Positions 35,786 through 43,485 of a stretch of DNA of 64,000 bases are shown here, piece after piece. Made by a program: the position numbers and the translations under genes. The notes under the pieces were generated by a model. That model did not search any database. It was not told the DNA's origin and worked only from the letters and a program-made list of their open reading frames with translations. The stretch lies in contig NZ_JPVZ01000007.1 of assembly GCF_001662875.1 (NCBI RefSeq), positions 168,259 to 232,258 of the forward strand. The letters are read 5' to 3'. Within the stretch, counting starts at the first letter, position 1, and each line of letters begins with the position of its first letter. The DNA comes from Thalassospira tepidiphila MCCC 1A03514 (GTDB taxonomy: Bacteria; Pseudomonadota; Alphaproteobacteria; Rhodospirillales; Thalassospiraceae).

Positions 35786-36089
35786 GGACGGAAACTCATG
35801 CGCCGGGAAATGGAAACTGCGCCATCGCCGGATCGCGGCAAGCAGGCGCGCTGTAAAGTCTGAGAATGCTTATCAATTACTTTCTCTAAATGCAACCGAG
35901 TTGCGATTGCAGCCTGCGGAAAATTAAAGCAGCCTATCCAATCATCATATAAAATTACTTTTCAGCGGGCATCATTCCGGTTAGCAATGAAAGCTTATGA
36001 TTTTGATCGCATCGGGCGGTTTGCCGCGATAAGAATGGTCATACAATTACAAGGCGCCAAAACAGACGCGCCGTGATCAGGGAGAACCC
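35786..36089. other. 304-base divergent promoter region
   Basis: Between the siderophore ABC operon (minus) and SMP-30 gene 2 (plus). It holds a Fur box at 35861-35875 and the stretch ATCATCATAT at 35941-35950, which shares nine bases with the uronate-region operator candidate A. No open reading frame of note. Confidence 0.6.
35861..35875. promoter_or_regulatory. Fur box before the siderophore ABC operon
   Basis: TGAGAATGCTTATCA matches the 7-1-7 Fur consensus at 12 of 14 defined positions (G for T in the left arm, C for A at the first base of the right arm). It is placed to repress the minus-strand operon beginning at 35785. Confidence 0.65.
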
Positions 36090-36980
36090 ATGTCTAACGT
36101 AAAAACCGTTTTGCCAAATCTGCGATGCACACTGGGGGAAGGCCCGCATTGGGACGCCGAAGATGGCGTTCTGTACTGGGTCGATATCGTCGGAAAGACA
36201 GCCTATGCGCTCCGCCCGGATGACGGCGGATCGCGCAGCTGGGTATTTGATCAGCCGGTTGCCGCCATCGTGCCACGGCAAAAAGGCGGGCTTCTGGTAG
36301 CCCTTGCCGACGGGTTGGCCTTTTTGGATCCCGACAGTGGCAAAACCACCCCGTTTGTCGCCCCCGATGGCGATCATCCGGGCAACCGATCAAATGAAAG
36401 CCGGGTCGACCCGATGGGCCGGTTCTGGATCGGGACCATGCAAAACAATATCGGGCCGAATGGCGAAGACCTGCCCGTCACGATTTCGACCGGGACGCTG
36501 AACTGTGTCACGGCGGACGGCGAGACATCGCGTTTTGGCGAGAATATCGGCATTTCCAACACGCTGTTGTGGTCGGCCGATGGCACAAAGATGTTCTTTG
36601 GCGATACCATCACCAATACGCTCAATGTCTATGACTTTGACATGAAAACCGGCGTGCCATCCAATCCCAAGGTGTTCTTTGGTCCGCAGGATCGCGGCAA
36701 TATGGATGGCTCGGCGATGGATGCCGATGGCTATATCTGGAATGCGCGGTGGGGCGGGGGATGTCTGATCCGCTTTGCGCCGGATGGCAGTGTTGATCGT
36801 ATCATCGAACTGCCGGTGACCCAGCCGACCAGTTGCGTGTTTGGTGGTCCGGATCTCAAGACGCTTTATATCACTTCGGCCGCGGTCGGGTTGGAGGGCA
36901 ATGGCAATCCGCTTGAAGGCGCGCTGTTGTCGATCCGCACAGAGGTCGCTGGTCAATTGTGCCACCCGTTTGCCGGCTAG
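36090..36980 (+). CDS. SMP-30/gluconolactonase family protein (second)
   Basis: A 296-residue beta-propeller protein, paralogous to the one at 16894. Metal-site motifs are CTLGEGPHWDAEDG (glutamate), NRSNESRVDPMGRFWIGTMQ, GISNTLLWSADGTKMFFGDT and NMDGSAMDADGYIWNARWGG. GGGAGA lies well spaced before the ATG. No cysteine-rich or membrane parts, so it is probably cytoplasmic. Its substrate is open: sugar lactone is most likely, but neither sugar genes nor iron genes beside it settle this. It is divergent from the siderophore importer and ends in a long inverted repeat. Confidence 0.85.
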   Translation: MSNVKTVLPNLRCTLGEGPHWDAEDGVLYWVDIVGKTAYALRPDDGGSRSWVFDQPVAAIVPRQKGGLLVALADGLAFLDPDSGKTTPFVAPDGDHPGNRSNESRVDPMGRFWIGTMQNNIGPNGEDLPVTISTGTLNCVTADGETSRFGENIGISNTLLWSADGTKMFFGDTITNTLNVYDFDMKTGVPSNPKVFFGPQDRGNMDGSAMDADGYIWNARWGGGCLIRFAPDGSVDRIIELPVTQPTSCVFGGPDLKTLYITSAAVGLEGNGNPLEGALLSIRTEVAGQLCHPFAG

Positions 36981-37010
36981 GCATTTTCCGTCAGGATTGC
37001 ATCGCCTTAC

Positions 37011-37077
37011 GGGCAAATCGCGCCAAACAGCCCCTTGGGTGCCCTAAATCGGGTAATTGGCGCGATTTGCCCATTTT
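37011..37077 (+). terminator. Long-loop inverted repeat after the second SMP-30 gene
   Basis: GGGCAAATCGCGCCAA and TTGGCGCGATTTGCCC form perfect 16-base arms around a 30-base loop, followed by ATTTTTGG. Very stable; the loop is unusually long for an intrinsic terminator. Confidence 0.65.
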
Positions 37078-37161
37078 TGGCCTTGGTTTTCAGTATGTTT
37101 GGCGTCACCATTATGTGGTGGCAGAACACATCACCAAAAATACGAGCAAGCCGGGGTTAAA

Positions 37162-38736
37162 ATGAAACCTGTTACCGCCGCAACCATGTGGGCAAGGGCG
37201 CTTATTGCCTTTGGCGTGGTCGCAATATTGTCGGGCTGTGCCGCCCTGCAATCACCAAGCAACAGCGTCACCGGATCGGTCAGTTACCGTGAACGGATCG
37301 CACTTTCGCCGGACAATACCTTCCTTGTCGTGCGGTTGCTTGATGTCTCGCGCGCTGACGCGCCATCGGTGGAAATCGCATCGCTGCGCCAGCCGGTGGC
37401 AAACCCGCCGATGGTTTTCATCCTGCCCTATGATCTTGATGATATCGAGCCGCGTCACAGCTATGCGGTCGAAGCCAAAATCGTCAATGCCAATGGCGAT
37501 CTTCTGTTTCGCAATGATCAAAGCTACCCGGTCCTGACCCGCGGTGCGCCAAGCGATGTCGATATCGTCGTTCGCCAGGTGTCGCGCGTTCAGGGTGACG
37601 GTGCGCGCAATGGCGACGGTTCGGACGTGCCTGACGACATCGCAGCGATCGAGGCCAAACTGGCCGACATGCGTGTCATTCCCGGCCAGTATTCCGCATC
37701 CGATCACACCGTGACCTATAAGGCCTATGTGACGACGGATGGCGAACCGCTTCTGGTTGATGAACATCGCGATCTTGGTGATTACGGATCAAGCGACGTC
37801 AAACTTTATTACCGCAACGGTCAATTGCTGCGCTTTGCAGAGGACGCCAAACGGGTCAATTACGGCGGGGAGCAAAGCGACGCACCGCTGCATTACACCC
37901 TGACACTTGATTTCGCCCAGGGGCGCTTTTCCAGTGGCACCAAAACCGTCAACGGCACATCCAGCCAGCCCGATGAACATGAAATCAGCGGCGCATTATC
38001 GCAAAGCAAGGTGGCGCTCAGCCGGATCGAGGCGATGTTAAGCCAGCTTAACAGCACCCCGGATCCGATGACCGGCCCGGAATTGTTTATCTGCGATGAT
38101 CAAAGCCGCTTTGCCGTGACATTTGATCATGACGCGGAACGCGCCATTGTCGAAATGCGCGGACGCGAACCGATCAGTCTGGCACAGATGCCGACCGGTT
38201 CGGGATATGGCTATGGCAATGACATGTACGAATTGCGGGGCAAGGGGGCCGATGCAATCTGGACAACGCCATCGGGCGATTTCCATTGTGCGGTTTCATC
38301 GATGCCGGTCGAGGCCGCAAGTCTGGCCCGTGCACCGGGTGATTTCCCGGTGGTCTCGGTGGCCGAGCTCAAAAGACAGGGCGATGGCATCTGGACACGT
38401 TATTTCGATGACATGATGCCCGCCATCACCGCCTGCCTTGCCAAAAATCCCGGTGATCTGGTGTCGGTGCTGAAAGCCTGGCCGATGGATCATGGCATGG
38501 TCGGTGTCCGCACCATCAACGGCAATGGCGGGCGTTATGATTGTCTTGTGACGTCTGATGGCATGGGCACCGCCCATACCGAACAGGTCGAAACCACGAC
38601 CAACATTTTGCCCGGCGAAGACATTGTGCGCTACACCCCGGCCAATAGCGCCTATCCCGGTGGCGAATGCTTTGCCCATGAACGCCTTGAACAGAACGGC
38701 GTGTTTATCGGCTGGTTGTCGGAAAAGACCTGCTGA
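37162..38736 (+). CDS. Lipoprotein with YbaY-like and MliC-like domains
   Basis: A 524-residue lipoprotein from the ATG at 37162. The signal ends in a LSGC lipobox (C26). Residues about 35-135 look like the YbaY/type III pilotin fold (SVTGSVSYRERIALSPDNTF, VVRLLDVSRADAPS, PYDLDDIEPRHSYAVEAKIV). Residues about 306-378 look like MliC, the inhibitor of c-type lysozyme (ELFICDDQSRFAVTFD, LAQMPTGSGYGYGNDMYELR, then FHCAV closing a likely disulfide). Between them and at the C-terminus are parts I do not recognise; the last segment has several cysteines (ITACLA, YDCLV, GECFAH, EKTC). Domain assignments are by eye. If right, it protects the envelope against lysozyme or helps assemble it. Confidence 0.7.
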   Translation: MKPVTAATMWARALIAFGVVAILSGCAALQSPSNSVTGSVSYRERIALSPDNTFLVVRLLDVSRADAPSVEIASLRQPVANPPMVFILPYDLDDIEPRHSYAVEAKIVNANGDLLFRNDQSYPVLTRGAPSDVDIVVRQVSRVQGDGARNGDGSDVPDDIAAIEAKLADMRVIPGQYSASDHTVTYKAYVTTDGEPLLVDEHRDLGDYGSSDVKLYYRNGQLLRFAEDAKRVNYGGEQSDAPLHYTLTLDFAQGRFSSGTKTVNGTSSQPDEHEISGALSQSKVALSRIEAMLSQLNSTPDPMTGPELFICDDQSRFAVTFDHDAERAIVEMRGREPISLAQMPTGSGYGYGNDMYELRGKGADAIWTTPSGDFHCAVSSMPVEAASLARAPGDFPVVSVAELKRQGDGIWTRYFDDMMPAITACLAKNPGDLVSVLKAWPMDHGMVGVRTINGNGGRYDCLVTSDGMGTAHTEQVETTTNILPGEDIVRYTPANSAYPGGECFAHERLEQNGVFIGWLSEKTC

Positions 38737-38760
38737 TCTGATCGGTAAAGATCGGAAAAC

Positions 38761-38799
38761 AAAAATCCCGGCCGGGGCAACCCGGGCCGGGATTTTTTT
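38761..38799. terminator. Bidirectional terminator
   Basis: AAAAATCCCGGCC and GGCCGGGATTTTTTT flank an 11-base loop, between the convergent lipoprotein and GNAT genes. T-runs on both strands. Confidence 0.92.
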
Positions 38800-38818
38800 G
38801 TCGTATCGCTTTGATGTC

Positions 38819-39325
38819 TTAGTGGACCATGGCCCCGGTTGCACGCAGCATGCCGGTTGAACCACTCAAGCCATCGCCGTTGCCAAGATGGACCGCCTGG
38901 AACCGATGACGGTCAAAATGGCCGGGCATCAAAAGCCCGCTTGCGGGGGCCGCATGGAAGCCAAAGCGTGCGTAGTAGTCCGGATCCCCCACCAGAAGAA
39001 CCGAACGGTGACCGGCTGCCTGTGCCGCATTAAGGGCGGCATAAACCAGACCGGCACCCACGCCGGACCCGCTATAGATCTTGTCGACGGCAAGCGGGCC
39101 GAGCAGCAATGCATCCCCTGCATCGCCAGCATTGACATTCCACAACCGGACGGTGCCGATCATTTGTTTGCCGTCGTGGGCGACAAACGCAAGACCGTCC
39201 GCCGGAAGCCGATTACGGCGCAGGATTTCAGACGATTTCTGAAACCGCGCCTGACCCATTACGCGATCAAGCAGCTTTTCGCGTTCAATGTGCGAATATG
39301 CGCCTTCGCGATCAATTGTGATCAT
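38819..39325 (-). CDS. GNAT-family N-acetyltransferase
   Basis: A 168-residue acetyltransferase of the YhbS-like group. The acetyl-CoA loop is in LAVDKIYSGSGVGAGLVYAA, a variant of the Q/RxxGxG/A motif, after the beta-4 strand DALLLGP. The terminal VLLVGDPDYYARFGFHAAPA is typical of this subgroup, where YYARFGF marks the motif B helix. It starts 23 bases after the ornithine decarboxylase stop on the same strand. Co-transcription makes polyamine or an amine metabolite a possible substrate, but YhbS-like proteins are varied and the true acceptor is unknown. Confidence 0.85.
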   Translation of the reverse strand: MITIDREGAYSHIEREKLLDRVMGQARFQKSSEILRRNRLPADGLAFVAHDGKQMIGTVRLWNVNAGDAGDALLLGPLAVDKIYSGSGVGAGLVYAALNAAQAAGHRSVLLVGDPDYYARFGFHAAPASGLLMPGHFDRHRFQAVHLGNGDGLSGSTGMLRATGAMVH

Positions 39326-39348
39326 TGGCCTATCTTTCCCGAATGGGG

Positions 39349-40482
39349 TCAGATGATATAGGCGGCAAGCGGCGAGAAGCCGTTGAACGCCACAGATGCA
39401 TAAGTGGTGGTATAGGCACCGGTTGCCTCGATCAGAACCTCGTCACCGATGGTCAAAGAGACCGGCAGGTCATACGGGGTCTTTTCATACAGCACGTCAG
39501 CCGAATCACAGGTCGGACCAGCCAGAACGCACGGGGCAACTTCGCCGCCATCGTGGATCGTGGTGATCGGATAACGAATGGCTTCGTCCATGGTTTCGGC
39601 AAGGCCACCGAATTTACCGATATCAAGGTAAACCCAGCGCACCGGATCGTCGGCATGTTTGCGCGAAATCAGAACAACCTCGGCTTTGATCACGCCGGCA
39701 TCACCCACCATGCCACGGCCCGGTTCGATAATGGTTTCGGGCATGTGGTTGCCAAAGTGGTTGTGAAGCGCATCAACAATCGCCGCACCGTATGCTTCGG
39801 TTGCCGGAATGTCGCGCAGGTAACGGGTCGGGAAGCCCCCGCCCATATTGACCATGCGAAGGTGAATGCCTTTTTCCGCCAAGGTACGGAAGATCGACGA
39901 TGCTTCGGAAAGGGCAGTGTCCCAGGCGTCAAGGTTGCACTGCTGCGACCCGACGTGGAAGGACACGCCATACGCATCCAGACCCATGTGATGGGCATGC
40001 TGAAGAACTTCGAGCGCCATGGACGGCGCGCAACCGAATTTGCGCGACAGCGGCCATTCTGCGCCAACGCCGTCGGTCAGAATGCGGCAGAAAACCTGCG
40101 CACCCGGTGCGACACGGGCAATTTTTTCGACTTCTTCGACGCAATCAACCGCATAAAGGCGCACACCGAGTTCAAAAGCGCGCGCAATGTCGCGTTCCTT
40201 TTTGATGGTGTTGCCAAACGAAATGCGGTCCGGGCTTGCACCAGCGGCCATCGCCATTTCGATTTCCGGGACGGATGCGGTGTCAAAGTTGCTGCCAAGA
40301 TCGGCAAGCAGGCTCAGAACTTCCGGTGCCGGGTTTGCTTTGACGGCATAGAAAATGCGCGAGCTCGGCAGGGCACGGGTAAAGGTCTCGTAGTTGCGCT
40401 GAACAACGTCGAGGTCAACAACAAGGCACGGGCCTTCCGGGCGGTTCTGTGCGAGAAAATCAATAATACGCTGAGTTGCCAT
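39349..40482 (-). CDS. Ornithine/lysine decarboxylase, eukaryotic-type fold
   Basis: A 377-residue PLP enzyme of the alanine-racemase-fold group IV. It converts ornithine to putrescine, and in some members lysine to cadaverine. PLP lysine K48 is in RIFYAVKANP; the substrate and cofactor motifs are HVGSQ, NMGGGFPTRY, EPGRGMVGDAG and the catalytic cysteine in GPTCDSADVL. The C-terminal GAYTTTYASVAFNGF is also typical. The start at 40482 has GGGAGAA eight bases before it; a shorter frame extension to 40503 has none. The long leader upstream is a candidate speF RNA. It is first in an operon with a GNAT gene. Confidence 0.93.
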   Translation of the reverse strand: MATQRIIDFLAQNRPEGPCLVVDLDVVQRNYETFTRALPSSRIFYAVKANPAPEVLSLLADLGSNFDTASVPEIEMAMAAGASPDRISFGNTIKKERDIARAFELGVRLYAVDCVEEVEKIARVAPGAQVFCRILTDGVGAEWPLSRKFGCAPSMALEVLQHAHHMGLDAYGVSFHVGSQQCNLDAWDTALSEASSIFRTLAEKGIHLRMVNMGGGFPTRYLRDIPATEAYGAAIVDALHNHFGNHMPETIIEPGRGMVGDAGVIKAEVVLISRKHADDPVRWVYLDIGKFGGLAETMDEAIRYPITTIHDGGEVAPCVLAGPTCDSADVLYEKTPYDLPVSLTIGDEVLIEATGAYTTTYASVAFNGFSPLAAYII

Positions 40483-40881
40483 TGGGGCGTTCTCCCATTC
40501 CACGATATGGCAGCGTGCATGTACCTGATGCGTGTGCGCGGTGGAGGCGCAATGACGCGGACTACTTGCGTGCTGTTTAGCCCCGGGGCCAACCGGAACT
40601 GCGAAGTTAAGTCTGCCTCGCTATGGAATGGGGAATTCCCGTTCCGCACGTGGGCAATGATGGTGTGCCTCTTTAGTGTCGGTGGATTTGGACGCCACCT
40701 GAGACCAAAAAAGCCCTACACCGTCGTTGCTTTAAGTAAGTCCTACGGGTTCCAGTAAGCAGGACCACCACAGGCACGTGCGACTTTGGGCAAGTCCGCA
40801 TGTACGCCCGTTGCTTTTTCTGCGCAAGTGAAATTTTCATCCGTTTTGTCATGAAACAATCGCAGGATCGTCGAAGAACTG
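40483..40881 (-). ncRNA. Long leader of the ornithine decarboxylase gene, candidate speF RNA motif
   Basis: About 400 bases without a credible gene precede the decarboxylase. Rfam describes a structured speF RNA in exactly this position in alphaproteobacteria (known knowledge). The sequence shows possible stems, for example GGAATGGG-rich and GGGAATTCCC around 40625-40645. I cannot align it to the covariance model, so the call rests on position, length and clade. The exact 5-prime end is not known. Confidence 0.45.
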
Positions 40882-41028
40882 ATGTCGCAACGCACAAAAT
40901 GGCTCAAATGGCTGCGTTCGGGCTTTGCAAGAATTTCAGTTGGCGCATTTCGGTATGGGGCATTGCAATTTGCGCATAACCGGAACGTGAATATCAAGCC
41001 GATTGACCGTTTCCCGGCGGCGCTGTAG
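40882..41028 (+). CDS. Possible 48-residue protein
   Basis: An ATG frame begins MSQRTKWLKWLRSGFARISV and ends TAG at 41026-41028, in the gap before the permease gene. It is basic at the N-terminus and has no membrane stretch. The upstream sequence AAGAACTG is only a poor ribosome site. It is of a length that can arise by chance, and no homology is recognised. Confidence 0.2.
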   Translation: MSQRTKWLKWLRSGFARISVGAFRYGALQFAHNRNVNIKPIDRFPAAL

Positions 41029-41073
41029 CCATTATCCGAAACCCGGCAGTCGCCGTGGTCATGGGGGCATTTT

Positions 41074-42312
41074 ATGAATTGGCTGATCGCCGTTGTTTTT
41101 GTTCTGGTCTATATCGGCATGGCGCTGGGCCGTTGGCCGTGGCTTGCGATCAATCGCACCGGCATTGCCGTGTTTGGCGCGGTGATCTTGCTGATCAGCG
41201 GGGCGGTTGACCGCGATGGCGCGCTGGCATCGATTGATTTTGCCACCCTTGCGGTGTTGCTGACATTGATGGTGCTGTCTTCACAATATGCGGCAAGCGG
41301 CTTTTTTGACTGGATCGGGCATCGGATCACCGCGCTGAAATGCGGGCCGGGCGGGTTGCTGGCCGGGGTGATCGTCATGTGCGGGGTGCTATCGGCCTTT
41401 TTGACCAACGATGTTGTCGTCTGGGCAGTGACGCCGGTATTGATCACAGGTGTGATTGCCCGCGGACTTGATCCCAAACCCTATGTGATTGCGGTGGCGT
41501 GTGCGGCCAATGCCGGATCGGCAGCCACCCTGATCGGTAATCCGCAAAACCTGATGATTGCCGAGTTTGGCAATCTTGATTTTATCGGCTTTGTTCTGGC
41601 CTGTGCTGTGCCCGCACTCCTGGCGCTTGGCGTCGTCTATGTCGTGATTTTGCGAAGCCCGATGATGCGCGGGCAAACACATGCCGCCGCGGCGGGGGTA
41701 AATGCAAGTGCGCGATCAGTTGATCAACCGGTTCGCCCGCTTGATAAAACCATCCTGACCAAGGCGGTTTTGGCGACCATCGCCGTGATCGCGATTTTTG
41801 TCTTTGTTGAAGACCGTGCGCTTTGGTCGCTTCTGGTGGTGGGGGCCTTGCTGCTTAGTCGGCGTCTCTCGACCGATCAGGTTCTGGGGCGGGTCGACTG
41901 GCATTTGCTGGCCCTGTTTTGCGGGTTGTTTATCGTCACCGGCGCAATGGCGCAAAATGACGTGATCGCCAGCCTGTTTCGCGATGTCCTGATCACGTTG
42001 CAAATCCATCATCCGGGTGTTCTGGCCGGTGTGTCGCTGGCCGGGTCAAATACGATTGGCAATGTGCCGCTGGTGATGATGTTGCTCTCACTCGGTCCGG
42101 AATGGAGCACGGAAATGTTGCATGCGCTGGCGATTTTTTCGACATTGTCGGGCAACTTCCTGATTGTTGGCTCGGTTGCCAATATCATTGCCGTTGAACA
42201 GGCCGCAAAGGCCGGAACGGTGATTTCATTTATCGATTATGCGCGCCTTGGCGTGCCCGTTACATTGATCAGTCTGGCGCTGTCGCTGGGGTGGGTCATC
42301 CTGATTTCATAG
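41074..42312 (+). CDS. Ion/dicarboxylate permease of the ArsB/NhaD/CitT superfamily (SLC13-like)
   Basis: A 412-residue membrane protein with about 10-11 helices, arranged as two inverted repeats. Signature stretches are LSAFLTNDVVVWAVTPVLI with AACAANAGSAATLIGNPQNL in the first half and SLAGSNTIGNVPLVMMLLSL with LIVGSVANIIAVEQAA in the second. These SxxxGN-type loops are shared by arsenite pumps, Na+/H+ antiporters of NhaD type and CitT/DASS anion carriers, so the substrate is not settled. The DUF3830 gene starts nine bases after its stop, so both are probably co-transcribed. Confidence 0.8.
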   Translation: MNWLIAVVFVLVYIGMALGRWPWLAINRTGIAVFGAVILLISGAVDRDGALASIDFATLAVLLTLMVLSSQYAASGFFDWIGHRITALKCGPGGLLAGVIVMCGVLSAFLTNDVVVWAVTPVLITGVIARGLDPKPYVIAVACAANAGSAATLIGNPQNLMIAEFGNLDFIGFVLACAVPALLALGVVYVVILRSPMMRGQTHAAAAGVNASARSVDQPVRPLDKTILTKAVLATIAVIAIFVFVEDRALWSLLVVGALLLSRRLSTDQVLGRVDWHLLALFCGLFIVTGAMAQNDVIASLFRDVLITLQIHHPGVLAGVSLAGSNTIGNVPLVMMLLSLGPEWSTEMLHALAIFSTLSGNFLIVGSVANIIAVEQAAKAGTVISFIDYARLGVPVTLISLALSLGWVILIS

Positions 42313-42320
42313 GAAACATC

Positions 42321-42734
42321 ATGTCCAATATCAAAATTACCGCCGGTCCGTTTACCTTTGATGCGGTGCTCGAAATCGAAAAGGCACCACATACCTGCAA
42401 GGCGTTCCTTGATCGCATGCCGTTTGAAAGCAAGGCGGTGCATGTCCGCTGGAGCGGCGAGGGGGTGTGGATGCCACTCGGCGATTATCAGTTCGGTGTC
42501 GATTACGAAAACCACACCAGCTTCCCGGCCCCGGGCCAGATCATCCTTTATCCGGGTGGCATCAGCGAAACCGAAATCCTGCTGGCCTATGGCGGGGTGC
42601 ATTTCGCATCCAAGGTCGGCCAGCTTGCGGGCAACCATTTCATCACGGTCACCAGCAATCTCGAAGACCTTGAAAAGCTTGGCAAGATGACGCTTTGGGA
42701 AGGTGCTCAGTCTATCCGGTTCGAACTGGCGTAA
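42321..42734 (+). CDS. DUF3830 family protein (cyclophilin-like fold)
   Basis: A 137-residue protein with an AGGAAACATC ribosome region before the ATG. It has the family pattern: an N-terminal ITAGPFTFDAVLEIEKAPHT CKAFL, then VRWSGEGVWMPLG, a PAPGQIILYPGG turn, AYGGVHFASKVGQLAGNHF and the C-terminal LGKMTLWEGAQSI. Related structures show a small cyclophilin-like beta-barrel, with no confirmed enzymatic role. It shares an operon with the ion permease at 41074. Similar genes sit near pyrimidine or amide-degradation genes in other genomes by recollection, which cannot be checked here. Confidence 0.82.
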   Translation: MSNIKITAGPFTFDAVLEIEKAPHTCKAFLDRMPFESKAVHVRWSGEGVWMPLGDYQFGVDYENHTSFPAPGQIILYPGGISETEILLAYGGVHFASKVGQLAGNHFITVTSNLEDLEKLGKMTLWEGAQSIRFELA

Positions 42735-42750
42735 TCACCGCAACTGTGAT

Positions 42751-42774
42751 CGGGCACACTTTCAAGTGTGCCCG
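42751..42774 (+). terminator. Hairpin after the DUF3830 gene
   Basis: CGGGCACACTT and AAGTGTGCCCG with only two unpaired bases, followed by GTTTGG. The U-run is weak. Confidence 0.6.
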
Positions 42775-42824
42775 GTTTGGCCTAGAAGGCGAACCACCAT
42801 CCAATAAGTGCAGGCGGACGTGCC

Positions 42825-43418
42825 GTGTTTGAGACGATTAATCTGTGGATTCAGGATCATCAGGATCTGGTCTATATCCTGATCTTCACCTATTGCGTCA
42901 GCAAATCCAGCATCCTGCCGGTATTTGCCGGCATGCTGGTCGCGGCCGAAAGCCTGATGATCGTGCCGGCGGTTACGTCGATGATTGCCGGTGGGCTTGT
43001 GGGCGACGTGCTGCGCTTTGGCCTTGCGCGTAAATACGGCGATGCGATTGTCCGCAAGTTGCCCAAATCCCTGTCAGACTGGATGGGCAAGACCCTGCGA
43101 TTGTTTGAGCATTACGGTGTCGCCTATATCCTGCTGTGCCGCTATCCGCACGGGGTGCGATCATTTGGGGTGTTCCCGGTTGGCATGAGTTCGATGTCGT
43201 TTATCCGCTTCCTGCCGCTTAGCATCGCGTCAGTCCTGCTTTGGGTCGGGCTTTACTATGGGCTTGGCCATAGCCTGGGAGCGGGAATGTCCGAACTGGT
43301 TGAGCAAAACCTTGCGATGCTCAGCCCGATCTTGCTGATTGTGTTTCTTGTGCTGGGCTGGTTTGCACTCCGCCGGATTGATCGGCTTGAGCAACAGGCC
43401 GAACGCGCCATCAAGTAA
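42825..43418 (+). CDS. DedA/SNARE-associated family membrane protein
   Basis: A 197-residue inner-membrane protein, smaller than E. coli DedA (219). It starts at GTG, the only start that keeps the amphipathic N-terminal helix (TINLWIQDHQDLVYILIF). Motifs are FAGMLVAAESLMIVPAVTSM, FGLARKYGDAIVRKLPKS and the family arginine signature in LCRYPHGVRSFGVFPVGMSS. The C-terminal helix is near PILLIVFLVLGWFALRRI. DedA proteins flip undecaprenyl phosphate or phospholipids and support membrane-potential homeostasis; which one here is not clear. It stands alone between terminators. Confidence 0.87.
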   Translation: MFETINLWIQDHQDLVYILIFTYCVSKSSILPVFAGMLVAAESLMIVPAVTSMIAGGLVGDVLRFGLARKYGDAIVRKLPKSLSDWMGKTLRLFEHYGVAYILLCRYPHGVRSFGVFPVGMSSMSFIRFLPLSIASVLLWVGLYYGLGHSLGAGMSELVEQNLAMLSPILLIVFLVLGWFALRRIDRLEQQAERAIK

Positions 43419-43426
43419 CCCAATAA

Positions 43427-43463
43427 AAAAACGGCAGCATCGAAATCGAATGCTGCCGTTTTT
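43427..43463. terminator. Bidirectional terminator
   Basis: AAAAACGGCAGCAT and ATGCTGCCGTTTTT with a nine-base loop, between the convergent DedA and U32 genes. Confidence 0.9.
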
Positions 43464-43485
43464 GTCTTTGCGATAAGTGGGCTGC

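Noticed and set aside
39325..40758. 477-codon plus-strand frame over the ornithine decarboxylase gene
   Set aside because: It overlaps a clear PLP enzyme with complete motifs on the other strand and has no ribosome site or family features.
40673..40897. 74-codon minus-strand frame inside the decarboxylase leader
   Set aside because: Basic, Cys-rich chance-like translation with no ribosome site; a structured leader explains the region better.
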